A program made the position numbers and the translations under genes. This document shows, piece by piece, positions 1 to 8,466 of a stretch of 17,430 nucleotides of DNA. Origin of the DNA: an uncultured Gammaproteobacteria bacterium (lineage in GTDB: Bacteria; Pseudomonadota; Gammaproteobacteria; Pseudomonadales; Azotimanducaceae_A); NCBI GenBank assembly GCA_913041025.1, contig CAJWGQ010000041.1, forward strand, positions 1 to 17,430, in the 5' to 3' direction. The number at the start of each line of letters is the position of its first letter. Position 1 is the stretch's first letter. Under the pieces are notes generated by a model. The model made no database searches, had not been told where the DNA came from, and saw only the letters and a program-made list of their open reading frames with translations.

Positions 1-390
1 TGCTCCGATAAGGGTCATACGATGAGCGTGAGCGATCGCCGCCCATAGGCTATGGCAGACTGCGTACATTAAACAGGCTGCTAAAAGAGGATGAATTGAT
101 AAGGATTGCGACAGCCAATCGTTTAACTCGATCAAGCCGAAATCGGGTGCGTTTGTAGTAGGTTCGGTTCTAATAATATAGTCGATCGCAACTAACGAAA
201 TCGTTATCGGAAGTAGAATATTTAGAAAAGATGCGACTAGGACGAGCACGCTAGACAGAACTAGTTGCCCTCTATAAGGCTTTAGCCAGCTTAACAATCT
301 GCCCAGTAAGCTGACATTCAGTACGGCTCCGCTGAGATCTGCGTCAAACATCGAGTAGTCTCTTTTGATTTTGACTGTCTGTTCGCTCAT
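1..390 (-). CDS. ABC exporter half-transporter, N-terminal part (runs off window)
   Basis: The first 130 residues of a membrane protein are visible, starting at the ATG at 390-388 and continuing past the left edge. The start codon overlaps the TGA stop of the upstream ABC half-transporter (ATGA, 390-387), so translation is probably coupled. A soluble stretch of about 40 residues is followed by a hydrophobic helix at about 42-73 and a second at about 101-120, as in the first two helices of a type-I ABC exporter. No nucleotide-binding domain lies within the window. Because the upstream gene has a degenerate ATPase site, I infer that this protein is the other half of the heterodimer and carries the canonical catalytic glutamate; that cannot be seen here. 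No good ribosome-binding site precedes the start, consistent with coupling. Confidence 0.8.
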   Translation of the reverse strand, partial: MSEQTVKIKRDYSMFDADLSGAVLNVSLLGRLLSWLKPYRGQLVLSSVLVLVASFLNILLPITISLVAIDYIIRTEPTTNAPDFGLIELNDWLSQSLSIHPLLAACLMYAVCHSLWAAIAHAHRMTLIGA

Positions 391-2183
391 GAGATGGCGC
401 TTCTTTTTGAGCTTAGTTCGTCTTCGCCACCTTCTCGCTGAATTCTTTCAAGCTCTGCGTAATATCCTTTCATTTCTAGGAGCGTTTCATGAGTTCCTTG
501 TTCGATGATGTTTCCATTGTCCATGACTACAATTCGGTCTGCGTGCCTCGTTGTGCTGACCCGATGAGAGACCAGTAAGGTCGTTTGGTTTTTTCTTAAG
601 CGCTTGAGTTCAGACAGAATGTGTTCTTCCGTTTCTGTGTCTACAGCGGAGAAACAATCGTCAAGGATTAGTACTGGAGCATTCCGGATTAGGCCTCGAG
701 CTAGAGTGGCCCGCTGCTTTTGGCCTCCAGACAGCGTGACTCCTCTCTCACCCACTAGAGTTTCAAGCTTTTCCGGGAAGTTTTCTATAGTCTGCTTTAA
801 ATCAGCAGAGTTTGCTGCAGCCCAGATTTCGTCGAGAGCACGATTAGGGTCATCGTAAGTCAGGTTTTCCTTTAATGGCTCACCAAAAAGAAAGGGATCC
901 TGAGGCACCATAGCGACTTGTGATCGAAGTTGCGATAAAGGAAAGGACCGGATGTCGCATCCATCAATCAATATTGAGTTTGGTGCCGAGTCTAAAAGTC
1001 GAACAAGCAATTTAAGTAATGTCGTTTTGCCTGAACCGACTCGACCCATGATGGCTAAAGTCTCTCCCATTTCTATGGCCAGCGAGAGATCTTTTATCAC
1101 GTTTTTGCTGGTGCCTTGATAGGAATAGCTGACTCGGTCTAGTTCTATTTTCCCCGCGATTTGTTTGGGAGCTGAGTGGCTCGGCTTATCCGAGATTTCC
1201 GGGCCAAGATCAAAGATTTCGAATAGCCGATTACTGGCCACTGCGGCCCGCTGGAATAAATTAATGATGAAGCCTGCGACACGAAATGGGCCGACCACCA
1301 TGTTTAAAAACATGAAAAACGCAACAAAATCTCCGAGCGGAAGTTCTTTGTTAATTACTAGATAGCCGCCATAACCCAATATGGTCATTGAGCACAAAGC
1401 GACTAGACTCGGCATCCAAGCGCCCATCAGTGAGTTGATCCGTGCTTGCTCATAGAACGAATCCGCATAGGCTTGATTGGTCTGCCCAAATCGTTTGATT
1501 TCATTTTCTTCTTGAATCATCGCTTGGATGGTTCGGATGCCGGATAAGTTTTCTTGTACTTGTGTCCCCATATCAGACAGACGATCTTGCACCTGCGCAG
1601 AAACGACACCTAAACGCTTTGATGAATACTTCGCGTAGAGAAAGACCAAAGGTAGTGGGGGTATTAGTAAGAGTGTCAGTGGAACCGAATAATAGAGCAT
1701 GAAGCCAAACCCTACCGTGGTCGCAAAAAACAAGATGATGATCAGGATGGTGCCCATCGCAAATAATCGCTGTATCAAGGCGATATCAGCGATTGCCCTG
1801 GTCATCATATCTCCTATTGTGTACTTGTTAAAAAAATCAGAACCCTGTTGTTGTAGAGTGATGTATAGCTTCTGCCTGAGGTCAAAGGCTACGCCTAAAC
1901 CGGATTGTCTGACGCTGTACCGGGCATAGGATACGATGACATAGCGTAAAGCCACGGCGCAGAATATCGCAGCTATTGGGTTCGATAAATCATAGTTCCC
2001 CTCTGTCATTCGGTTAATGGACACGGCCATAAAAAAAGGCACCATGGCTTCGCAGATCCTCGCCAGTCCAAAAGCGAGGATTCCTGATATTAATTTGAAT
2101 TTGTAGGGAGTCACGAAAATCCCTAGCCTGCCAAGCGACTTGAAGACTTCTAAGGGTTTGGTCGTGTTAATTTCATCGGCCAT
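387..2183 (-). CDS. ABC exporter half-transporter with fused membrane and ATPase domains, MdlA/MsbA-like
   Basis: This 598-residue protein has an N-terminal six-helix exporter domain (about 20-310) and an ATPase domain (about 345-580). Visible motifs are Walker A GRVGSGKT (380-387), the Q-loop in VPQDP (Q428), the signature LSGGQ (484-488), Walker B VLILDD (504-509) and the switch histidine in LVSHR (H540). The residue after Walker B, usually the catalytic Glu, is Asp (D509). This is the known mark of the degenerate site in heterodimeric exporters such as E. coli MdlA and TM287. The start at 2183 was chosen because it overlaps the asnS stop (TAATG) and begins the conserved region; an open upstream extension would read through the asnS C-terminus. 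Substrate is unknown; lipids or drugs are possible. Confidence 0.92.
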   Translation of the reverse strand: MADEINTTKPLEVFKSLGRLGIFVTPYKFKLISGILAFGLARICEAMVPFFMAVSINRMTEGNYDLSNPIAAIFCAVALRYVIVSYARYSVRQSGLGVAFDLRQKLYITLQQQGSDFFNKYTIGDMMTRAIADIALIQRLFAMGTILIIILFFATTVGFGFMLYYSVPLTLLLIPPLPLVFLYAKYSSKRLGVVSAQVQDRLSDMGTQVQENLSGIRTIQAMIQEENEIKRFGQTNQAYADSFYEQARINSLMGAWMPSLVALCSMTILGYGGYLVINKELPLGDFVAFFMFLNMVVGPFRVAGFIINLFQRAAVASNRLFEIFDLGPEISDKPSHSAPKQIAGKIELDRVSYSYQGTSKNVIKDLSLAIEMGETLAIMGRVGSGKTTLLKLLVRLLDSAPNSILIDGCDIRSFPLSQLRSQVAMVPQDPFLFGEPLKENLTYDDPNRALDEIWAAANSADLKQTIENFPEKLETLVGERGVTLSGGQKQRATLARGLIRNAPVLILDDCFSAVDTETEEHILSELKRLRKNQTTLLVSHRVSTTRHADRIVVMDNGNIIEQGTHETLLEMKGYYAELERIQREGGEDELSSKRSAIS

Positions 2184-3577
2184 TAAAACGCGGCGTTTTT
2201 GGGGACTCTGGGGAACGGGATTGTGTCGCGTATGTTTTCCATGCCTGAGACATATTGAACCAGTCGCTCGAACCCGAGGCCAAAACCCGCGTGGGGAACC
2301 GTGCCATATTTTCTTAGGTCGCGATACCACCATAATTCGTTCTTTAGAGCTTCGTTATCGAGCCGGTGATCCAGTACGTCGAGTCGCTCTTCTCTTTGGC
2401 TCCCTCCCACTATTTCGCCAACTCCAGGCACCAGGATATCCATTGCCGCGACCGTTTTTTCGTCATCATTCAGCCGCATGTAAAAGGCTTTGATGTCTTT
2501 GGGGTAGTCTGTTACTACTAAAGGGCCTTTCACTACCTCTTCAGTTAAGAAACGTTCGTGTTCGGATTGAAGGTCCGAGCCCCAGGAAATATCGAATTCG
2601 AATTTCTTTCCGGATTTCTCGAGTGTTTTAATCGCTTCGGAATAAGTCATCATAGCGAATTCGCTTTCTACTAGATTATGCAATCGCTCAATAACACTTG
2701 AATTGATTTGAGTGTTGAAGAACTCGAGATCTTCCATGCAACTACTTAAAGTCTCGCTAAAGGCTGACTTTAGAAGCGATTCCGCCAGGCGGGCATTATC
2801 ATGGAGATCTGCAAATGCTATCTCTGGCTCAATCATCCAGAATTCGGCGAGATGCCGACTAGTATTTGAGTTTTCCGCGCGAAAGGTTGGGCCGAAGGTA
2901 TAGACCTTTTTTAGAGCGCAGGCGTGCGTTTCAAGGTTTAACTGGCCTGAGACAGTCAGAAAGGTCTCTGAAGCAAAAAAGTCCTCGGAAAAGTCTGTTT
3001 GTTCTCTGTGCAGCTGGTCGAGAGTGGAGACTCTGAACATATCGCCAGCGCCCTCGCAGTCGCTGGATGTGATAATTGGCGTGTTGACCCAAAAAAAACC
3101 TGATTCATCGAAAAAACGATGAACTGATTGGGCTAGCCTGTTTCGAAGACGTGTAATCGCTCCAAAGGTGTTGGTCCTCGGTCGTAAATGAGCGACGGTT
3201 CTAAGAAACTCAAACGAGTGCTTTTTTTTGGCGATGGGATATGACTCTGGATCGTCAACCCACCCGAGTACGTCGATGTTGCTAGCGTGAATCTCGCGAT
3301 CCTGGCCCTTACCTTGAGAAGCAACGAGCTTGCCAGTAACACTGATTGAACAGCCTACTGCGAGTTTATCAATCTCGGATTCGTAATTTTCGAGCCCTCC
3401 GTCAGCAACCACCTGCAAGTTACTGAGGCAAGAGCCGTCGTTAAGATGGATAAACGAAAAACCTCCCTTTGAAGTGCGCTTGGATCTCACCCAGCCAGAC
3501 AGCTGGAGTATCGCCCCTTCGGTCAGTTCTTCTTCGAATGTTTCTTTTACGGTGGTTGGTCTGGTTTGTTCGGCCAT
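2183..3577 (-). CDS. asnS: asparagine--tRNA ligase
   Basis: A class IIb aminoacyl-tRNA synthetase that charges tRNA-Asn with asparagine in the cytoplasm, using ATP. The N-terminal OB-fold anticodon-binding domain is at about 22-108 ([17 protein letters not shown]). The catalytic core shows [19 protein letters not shown] (about 229-247, class II motif 2), KDIKAFYMR in the C-terminal third, and motif 3 GFGLGFERL near residues 431-440. The sequence closely tracks E. coli AsnS to the C-terminal IPFPR segment. From the ATG at 3577 the length is 464 residues against 466 for E. coli. Two earlier in-frame starts exist (ATG 3610, GTG 3652), but they add non-conserved residues and fall in the likely promoter. 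A GGAAGAG sequence lies about 12 bases before 3577. The stop overlaps the next ABC gene start. Confidence 0.96.
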   Translation of the reverse strand: MAEQTRPTTVKETFEEELTEGAILQLSGWVRSKRTSKGGFSFIHLNDGSCLSNLQVVADGGLENYESEIDKLAVGCSISVTGKLVASQGKGQDREIHASNIDVLGWVDDPESYPIAKKKHSFEFLRTVAHLRPRTNTFGAITRLRNRLAQSVHRFFDESGFFWVNTPIITSSDCEGAGDMFRVSTLDQLHREQTDFSEDFFASETFLTVSGQLNLETHACALKKVYTFGPTFRAENSNTSRHLAEFWMIEPEIAFADLHDNARLAESLLKSAFSETLSSCMEDLEFFNTQINSSVIERLHNLVESEFAMMTYSEAIKTLEKSGKKFEFDISWGSDLQSEHERFLTEEVVKGPLVVTDYPKDIKAFYMRLNDDEKTVAAMDILVPGVGEIVGGSQREERLDVLDHRLDNEALKNELWWYRDLRKYGTVPHAGFGLGFERLVQYVSGMENIRDTIPFPRVPKNAAF

Positions 3578-3589
3578 CTTTTTACTTGG

Positions 3590-3614
3590 CTCTTCCGTAG
3601 ATATCGACATAATA
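3590..3614 (-). promoter_or_regulatory. candidate asnS -10 element and ribosome-binding site
   Basis: Read on the minus strand, TGTTATTAT at 3617-3609 resembles an extended -10 (TGnTATAAT with one mismatch). The core TATTAT is at 3614-3609 and a purine-rich GGAAGAG at 3596-3590 lies before the ATG at 3577. The best upstream -35-like hexamer, TTGTCG, is 21 bases away, which is too far for a standard promoter; an extended -10 can tolerate a poor -35. If real, transcription would start near 3602 and would rule out the two upstream start codons. Confidence 0.35.
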
Positions 3615-3687
3615 ACATTGAATGATATTTGGCTTCGACAAAATATGATCACGCCTTCGTTGAAATTTCTTTTGGTAGTTGTGATTT

Positions 3688-4491
3688 ATGCTTAAAAAAT
3701 GGCTAGTTATTGGAGGGGCTGTCCTAGTGGTTCTTTTCCTGGTCTTTCTTTTTTACCCATTCCCCGAGGATAGTAAGGTGGTTCAAAAAGACCTCGAGGC
3801 TTCTGCGCAGGAAAGTAAAGAGCGAGAAGAAACGCCACCTTCGAGCCAGGTTTTACCTGAGATTTCTAGTGACAGCACGAAAATTCAAATCGAAAATGAA
3901 CAACAAACACGCATTAAATTACCCTCTTTACGAGAAAGTGACGGATTTGTTCGAGATGAGATTTCGGATTGGGGATTGCCTCGTCTTTGGATCGATAATG
4001 ATTCGCTGATTGCTCGATACGCGGCTTTGATTGCCAGTGTTTCGAGAGGTGAATTGCCTAGAAGACAGCTGGGGTTTTTACTACCCAAGGGACAATTTAA
4101 GGTTCTTCGAGATGGGGAAAAAACGTTTGCCAGTCCAGAAAATTACCGCCGATTTGATGGCTTTGTGGACCTCATAGAGCAAATACCGGTAGGTCAACTA
4201 GCACGGCTGTTGCGTGAGATTGATCCGTTGGTTCGGATTTCCTTAAGGCAGCTTGGGTTATCGGAATCTCCTGAATCGATTTTACTAGGCGCGTTTGACA
4301 GAGTTTTGGCGGCTCCTAGAGCGCCCTCTAGAATCGAGTTGGTTCAGTCGACGGTCGTTTTTGAATTTGCTGACTCGACCCTTGAATTGCTCCCGGAGTT
4401 CGAAAAACAACTCATTCGGATGGGACCAAGAAATTTAGAGCGACTTCAGAATTACATCAGGAAATTGAAAAGCATTTATCTCAAGACTTAA
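3688..4491 (+). CDS. DUF3014 family single-pass membrane protein
   Basis: A 267-residue protein of unknown function with one hydrophobic N-terminal helix (about 5-23) after a short positively charged start (MLKKW). A Glu/Lys/Ser-rich linker (about 27-75) leads to a soluble domain from about 78. That domain starts with LPSLRESDGFVRD, the signature I associate with DUF3014, a family found mostly in Proteobacteria. The inferred topology is a cytoplasmic N-terminus, a membrane anchor and a periplasmic domain. The gene is divergent from asnS with about 110 bases between them, where TATGAT at 3644-3649 is a possible -10. No strong ribosome-binding site precedes the ATG. Its last 11 bases overlap the end of the convergent DUF482 gene. 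Confidence 0.85.
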   Translation: MLKKWLVIGGAVLVVLFLVFLFYPFPEDSKVVQKDLEASAQESKEREETPPSSQVLPEISSDSTKIQIENEQQTRIKLPSLRESDGFVRDEISDWGLPRLWIDNDSLIARYAALIASVSRGELPRRQLGFLLPKGQFKVLRDGEKTFASPENYRRFDGFVDLIEQIPVGQLARLLREIDPLVRISLRQLGLSESPESILLGAFDRVLAAPRAPSRIELVQSTVVFEFADSTLELLPEFEKQLIRMGPRNLERLQNYIRKLKSIYLKT

Positions 4492-5665
4492 TCTCGAAAG
4501 TCCTGAGTTTTGCGAGGTCCGTATTAGAACTGAATGGGGATCGATGCTCGATATAAGCGATATCGTCTTCAACATGTTTTCTTTCCTCATCTAAGAAACG
4601 TCTTACGGCATCTTTAAAGTTAGGGTCAGAAATCCAATGGGCGCTGTATGTGGCTTGGGGCAGATAACCTCGTGCGACCTTATGAGAACCTTGGGCGCCG
4701 GCCTCGACCTTTTTCAGGTTGTGTTTTATGGCGAAGTCTATTGCCTGGTAATAGCACACCTCAAAATGTAGGAATCGATGGTCCTCAATGCATCCCCAAT
4801 TTCTACCAAAAAGCGTATCACCGCCTATAAAATTGAGCGCGCCCGCAATGTATTTGTCTTCTCGTTTTGCCAATATCAGTAGAATATCTTCGGGCATGGT
4901 TTGACCGATGATGGAGAAAAACTCGCGAGTCAGATAAGGGGTTCCCCACTTTCTGGCTCCGGTGTCTACGTAAAAATGGTAGAAAGCATCCCAATGTTGT
5001 TCATCGAGCGAATCTCCAGTTGCCCACTCGATCGTTATGCCGTTAGCCAAAGCGTCCCGTCGCTCTCGTTTTAGATTTTTCCTTTTTTTAGAAGCAAGGT
5101 CCGAAAGAAACTCATTAAAGTCTTGATAGCCCGCATTATGCCAGTGGAATTGCTGGTCGATTCGAGACAGAAATCCGGAACGGTTAGCATAATCCCATTG
5201 GCTTTTAGGCATGAAAGTCATGTGCATCGACGAAACCTGGGTTTTTTGAGCGACCCCTATGCAGGCATCCAGAAGGGTATTAAGGTTTTCTTCGTTGGGG
5301 TTTACTGCAAGCAGTCTCGGGCCAGTAGCAGGAGTAAAGGGTATGCTGCTCTGTAGCTTGGGGTAATAGCGTCCACCTGCTCTTTGCCATGCATCAGCCC
5401 AGCCGTAATCAAAGACGTATTCACCTTGGGAGTGACTTTTCAGGTACATGGGTACCACTCCGATAAGGTCGCTGTTTTTCTCTACCATGAGGTGAAAGGG
5501 CTGCCATCCCGTTTCCGGGGAGACGCTGCCGCTCTTTTCGAGGCCTAGAAGAAATTTATGATTCAGGAAGGGGTTGTAAGGTGGAGATGCCTCGGCACAT
5601 TCATTCCATGTTGCCTCACTAATTTCATCGATGCTGTGAAGAATTTTGACTGTAGTTTCGCTCAA
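4481..5665 (-). CDS. FemAB-like GNAT-fold protein, DUF482 family
   Basis: This 394-residue protein matches the DUF482/FemAB-like family, which databases label as peptidoglycan-biosynthesis or GNAT acetyltransferase-like. Typical segments are the N-terminal WNECAEASPPYNPFLNHKFL (about 20-39), VFDYGWADAWQRAGGRYYPK (about 88-107), KKRKNLKRERR (about 191-201), the region around GGDTLFGRNWGC, and a C-terminal EAGAQGSHKVARGYLP followed by a W-I-S-D segment. The family fold consists of two GNAT-like halves. The real reaction is not established, and the link to peptidoglycan is by analogy with FemX/FemA. No signal peptide is seen. The start is a TTG at 5665 with AGGGA a few bases upstream; no ATG fits. 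It is the last gene of a minus-strand group, 18 bases after the flavodoxin-like gene. Confidence 0.85.
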   Translation of the reverse strand: MSETTVKILHSIDEISEATWNECAEASPPYNPFLNHKFLLGLEKSGSVSPETGWQPFHLMVEKNSDLIGVVPMYLKSHSQGEYVFDYGWADAWQRAGGRYYPKLQSSIPFTPATGPRLLAVNPNEENLNTLLDACIGVAQKTQVSSMHMTFMPKSQWDYANRSGFLSRIDQQFHWHNAGYQDFNEFLSDLASKKRKNLKRERRDALANGITIEWATGDSLDEQHWDAFYHFYVDTGARKWGTPYLTREFFSIIGQTMPEDILLILAKREDKYIAGALNFIGGDTLFGRNWGCIEDHRFLHFEVCYYQAIDFAIKHNLKKVEAGAQGSHKVARGYLPQATYSAHWISDPNFKDAVRRFLDEERKHVEDDIAYIEHRSPFSSNTDLAKLRTFEIKS

Positions 5666-5683
5666 TGTTCCCTGATCTCGCTA

Positions 5684-6142
5684 TTATAGGATTCCCATTT
5701 CGATACCAGCAGCTAGCATGAGACCAAGGTCTTTGCACTTTGCTTTTGAGGCCTCTACATCCCCTTTACATATTATGGGCTCTTGGACTTTTTTAAATGG
5801 GTATCCGTTTGCGATTCGCTCAATCGATCTAACGGCTCCAGAACCATCATCACCTGCACAGATAAATAGGGCGTAGGGTAGCGGGTTTAATTTGCCTTCG
5901 ACTTCATAAAAAGTCCGTTCCAGAAAATCTTTAATCATGCCGGACATGTAACCGAAGTTCTCGGGAGTGCCTATGGCCATGGCGTCGGCCCACAAAAGGT
6001 CTTCCGGTCCCGCATCGTTTGCCTTCAGCATTCTTGTTTCCACTGCCTCCACTGAAGGATCTGTAGCTCCCCTATAGACCTGTTGTGCTAAAGACTCGGT
6101 ACAACCATTTTTGCTATGGAAAACGATGAGAAGATGTTTCAA
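5684..6142 (-). CDS. flavodoxin-like / NAD(P)H-dependent oxidoreductase family protein
   Basis: A short-chain flavodoxin-fold protein of 152 residues. It starts with the beta strand and phosphate-binding loop KHLLIVFHSKNGCTES (about 2-17), where the usual pattern is S-x-T-G-x-T; here Asn replaces the first Thr. The flavin-loop region AIGTPENFGYMSGMIKDFLE follows at about 56-75, and FICAGDDGSG at about 93-102. It probably binds FMN and passes electrons in the cytoplasm. It lies between an LLM flavin oxidoreductase gene (57 bases upstream) and the DUF482 gene, so it could be a redox partner of the former; that is inference. The start is TTG at 6142. AAGGAG abuts this codon with no spacing, but a second AAGG at 6154-6151 has a workable distance, so the exact start is slightly uncertain. 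Confidence 0.85.
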   Translation of the reverse strand: MKHLLIVFHSKNGCTESLAQQVYRGATDPSVEAVETRMLKANDAGPEDLLWADAMAIGTPENFGYMSGMIKDFLERTFYEVEGKLNPLPYALFICAGDDGSGAVRSIERIANGYPFKKVQEPIICKGDVEASKAKCKDLGLMLAAGIEMGIL

Positions 6143-6199
6143 CTCCTTAGCCTTTCGGGCGTTTTCTTGCTGAAGGATTTGCTATAAATCAAACCCGTT

Positions 6200-7060
6200 T
6201 CAACCTCCCTGCACCTGTGCTTTTAGTTCGGCGTATTTGTCGAGTAAATGAAACACTTTATCTGAACTGTCAGAAGGTAGATTAAAAATAAGGTGATCAA
6301 AACCTTGTTCGATTCGTCCTTTTAACTGATCGATGTCAGAGGGTGCTCCGAATAAAGCCATATCCAGATCCTCAACTGATCTGCCTGCTTTATCGAAAGC
6401 CGCATTTAATTTTTCCATGTTGCCTGAGCCCAAGCCTCCGATTGGCATCCAGCCATCTCCATATTCAGCGAGTCGATCAAAAACCCATTTTGAGTTTGCG
6501 CCGATCCATACCGGTGGGCCTCCTTCCTGCACGGGTTTTGGATATGACCAGATAGGATCGAAATTGACGAATTCGCCGTGAAACTCAGGTTCCTCTTCGG
6601 TCCAGATTGCTTTCATAGCGAGAATCTTTTCTCTGACTTCCGCCCATCTTTTTGGATAATTCGCGCCGTGATTTTCCATTTCTTCTCGATTCCATCCGGC
6701 GCCTATTCCTAGTATGAATCTTCCATTTGAAATCATATCGAGAGAGGCAATCTCCTTGGCTAGAGTGATAGGGTCTCTTTCGATGACTAAGCAGATTCCA
6801 GTTCCTAATTTAATGCTCGAGGTTACTGCCGCGCAGGCGCCTAGCGCGACGAAGGGATCATGAGTGTGCCAGTACATTTTTGGGAGATCGCCGCCGCCCG
6901 GAAATGGTGTTGCTCGAGATGTTGGAATATGGGTGTGTTCAGGAAAAAACAGGCTGTCTAGTCCTCTTTCTTCCACAGCTTTAGCGAGCTCCACGGGTTG
7001 AATTGAGTAGTCTGTAGGAAACATGGTTACACCAAATTCCTGAGTTGTTCTGAATGCCAT
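6200..7060 (-). CDS. LLM class flavin-dependent oxidoreductase, F420-type (Rv2161c-like)
   Basis: A luciferase-like (TIM-barrel) oxidoreductase of 286 residues. Recognisable segments are the start AFRTTQEFGVTMFPTDYSI, GLDSLFFPEHTHIP (about 34-47), KLGTGICLVIERDPI (about 85-99), the Gly-rich NGRFILGIGAGWNREEMENHG (about 112-132), and PPVWIGANSKWVFDRLAEYGDGW in the C-terminal half. These fit the Rv2161c-like branch, usually predicted to use cofactor F420; FMN use in Proteobacteria is equally possible and the sequence alone does not decide. The substrate is unknown. A strong GGAGGA precedes the ATG at 7060. It follows the crotonase gene by 12 bases and precedes the flavodoxin-like gene, so these are probably one operon. 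Confidence 0.88.
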   Translation of the reverse strand: MAFRTTQEFGVTMFPTDYSIQPVELAKAVEERGLDSLFFPEHTHIPTSRATPFPGGGDLPKMYWHTHDPFVALGACAAVTSSIKLGTGICLVIERDPITLAKEIASLDMISNGRFILGIGAGWNREEMENHGANYPKRWAEVREKILAMKAIWTEEEPEFHGEFVNFDPIWSYPKPVQEGGPPVWIGANSKWVFDRLAEYGDGWMPIGGLGSGNMEKLNAAFDKAGRSVEDLDMALFGAPSDIDQLKGRIEQGFDHLIFNLPSDSSDKVFHLLDKYAELKAQVQGG

Positions 7061-7072
7061 AATTTTCCTCCG

Positions 7073-7843
7073 TTAAATATCCTTAAAAGAACCGTGACGA
7101 CCTTTACCGCTTGCAAACCTTTTAGCACCGGCGGCCGTTTCTCCGGATCTGATTACCTCTAATCCCAAGTTGGTCTCATTCATTAAAGCCTCATCCATGT
7201 CGAGATTCCACTGTTCGTAAAGGCTTTGTCTGTCGTTTCTCATGCACAACTGGGGGAACGCGCTTATTTCTTCGGCCAATTGAAGGGAGGCGTCCAATGT
7301 GTCGCCAGGACTGACTAACCGGTTAGCTAGACCCATACTAAGTGCTTCCTGACCGTCGATCTCTCGTCCAGTTAGTATTAGATCGAGAGCTCTACTTTGT
7401 CCTATTTGCCGGGCAAGTCGAATTGTGCCGCCGTCTACCAGGGGTACGCCCCATCGACGACAAAATACCCCCATTTTAGCCTCTTCTGAGACGACTCTGA
7501 GGTCACACCAGAGCGCTAACTCTAAACCTCCAGCGACTGCGTGCCCTTCTATCGCCGCAATGACTGGTTTTCGAAGTTGCATTCGAGTTGGCCCCATGGG
7601 CCCGTTGCCTTTCTTTCTAACCGAGTTGCCGGCTCCTGTGGCAACTGCCTTCAAATCGGCACCTGCACAAAAAGTGCCCTGGGTTCCTGTTAAAATAGCT
7701 ACGTCATATTGATCGTCCTGATCAAAAGATCGAAAAGCATTTGCCAGCGATTCAGCGGTGGGGCCATCAACGGCATTCCGGCTGTGAGGTCGATCAATGG
7801 CGATTATCTGAGTGCGTTTTTGGTATGTGACGACGACCGTCAT
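7073..7843 (-). CDS. crotonase / enoyl-CoA hydratase-isomerase family protein
   Basis: A 256-residue crotonase-fold protein expected to bind an acyl-CoA. The first oxyanion-hole segment is FCAGADLKAV (58-67) and the second EGHAVAGGLELALWCDLRV (99-117), with E108 aligned to the first catalytic Glu of enoyl-CoA hydratases. By eye, the second catalytic Glu (in the usual F-G-x-P-E stretch) is replaced in MGVFCRRWGVPLVDGGT (124-140), where Cys128 takes its place. This F-C-R-R-W variant is a familiar subfamily but is unlikely to be a standard hydratase; isomerase, hydrolase or other CoA chemistry fits as well. ATG at 7843 has a purine stretch (ACGGGAA) upstream. It is the first gene of the minus-strand group and divergent from the gene at 7912. 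Confidence 0.9.
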   Translation of the reverse strand: MTVVVTYQKRTQIIAIDRPHSRNAVDGPTAESLANAFRSFDQDDQYDVAILTGTQGTFCAGADLKAVATGAGNSVRKKGNGPMGPTRMQLRKPVIAAIEGHAVAGGLELALWCDLRVVSEEAKMGVFCRRWGVPLVDGGTIRLARQIGQSRALDLILTGREIDGQEALSMGLANRLVSPGDTLDASLQLAEEISAFPQLCMRNDRQSLYEQWNLDMDEALMNETNLGLEVIRSGETAAGAKRFASGKGRHGSFKDI

Positions 7844-7900
7844 GATTGTTCCCGTAAGAGTATGGAGTTGTGTATATTAGTTTTGTTTTTGTTCAATCAT

Positions 7901-7905
7901 AAGGA
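7901..7905 (+). promoter_or_regulatory. ribosome-binding site of the carboxymuconolactone-decarboxylase-family gene
   Basis: AAGGA lies six bases before the ATG at 7912 and supports that start. The whole divergent gap (7844-7911) is only 68 bases and must hold promoters for both directions. TATATT at 7873-7878 is the best -10-like hexamer but has no well-spaced -35. Confidence 0.6.
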
Positions 7906-7911
7906 AAGCCA

Positions 7912-8466
7912 ATGCGCTTAGATAGTCCAAGAATTCAACCGTTGGAGAAAGAGGCATGGAACGATGATGCCCAAGAGCTCATGAAGCCTTTTGCGAATCA
8001 GGATCGGGTCTTCAATATTTTTAAAACACTTGCAAATCACCCTGATCTAGCGAAGCGCTGGATGGTCTTTGCCAACCACATTTTGGGTAAGTCTACTTTG
8101 AGCGATCGGGATAGAGAGCTGCTTATTCTTAGAATCGGGTATTTGTGTCAGTCGGGTTATGAGTGGGGCCAACACGTTCAGATTTCGCGTCGAATAGGTA
8201 TGTCGGATGACGAAATACGATCGACTAAAATTGGCCCAGGTATGGAGGATCTGTCTGATAAAGATGTTGCATTACTCAAGGCGACCGATGAGCTGCACTC
8301 GGATGCACATGTTTCGGATGAGACCTGGTCCAGACTTACCGAATACTTTTCTACTGAACAGTTGATGGACATTGTTTTTACTGTTGGACAGTACAATTTG
8401 GTCTCGATGGCGTTGAACAGTTTTGGTGTGCAATTGGATGAGGGGCTTCCTGGATGGGACGTTTAG
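7912..8466 (+). CDS. carboxymuconolactone decarboxylase family protein
   Basis: A 184-residue, mostly helical protein of the carboxymuconolactone-decarboxylase/AhpD superfamily. The diagnostic stretch is LSDRDRELLILRIGYLCQSG (about 63-82) followed by YEWGQHVQISRRIGMSDDEI, which holds the single Cys and the conserved E-x-x-x-H arrangement. It lacks the C-x-x-C pair of AhpD, so a peroxiredoxin-reducing role is unlikely. Relatives in this branch are usually unannotated or tied to lactone or carboxylate degradation. The C-terminal end overlaps the SDR start by 13 bases, so the two proteins are probably made together and may act on the same compound; this is inference. Confidence 0.88.
   Translation: MRLDSPRIQPLEKEAWNDDAQELMKPFANQDRVFNIFKTLANHPDLAKRWMVFANHILGKSTLSDRDRELLILRIGYLCQSGYEWGQHVQISRRIGMSDDEIRSTKIGPGMEDLSDKDVALLKATDELHSDAHVSDETWSRLTEYFSTEQLMDIVFTVGQYNLVSMALNSFGVQLDEGLPGWDV

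Noticed and set aside
2184..2333. N-terminal extension of the ABC half-transporter by 50 residues
   Set aside because: The added stretch is the asnS C-terminus read in another frame, is rich in Arg and His, and is not conserved in exporters; the TAATG overlap marks the true start.
7912..8466. AhpD-type peroxidase partner, possibly a Sec-containing AhpD-like protein
   Set aside because: There is one Cys, no C-x-x-C or U-x-x-C, and no in-frame TGA.
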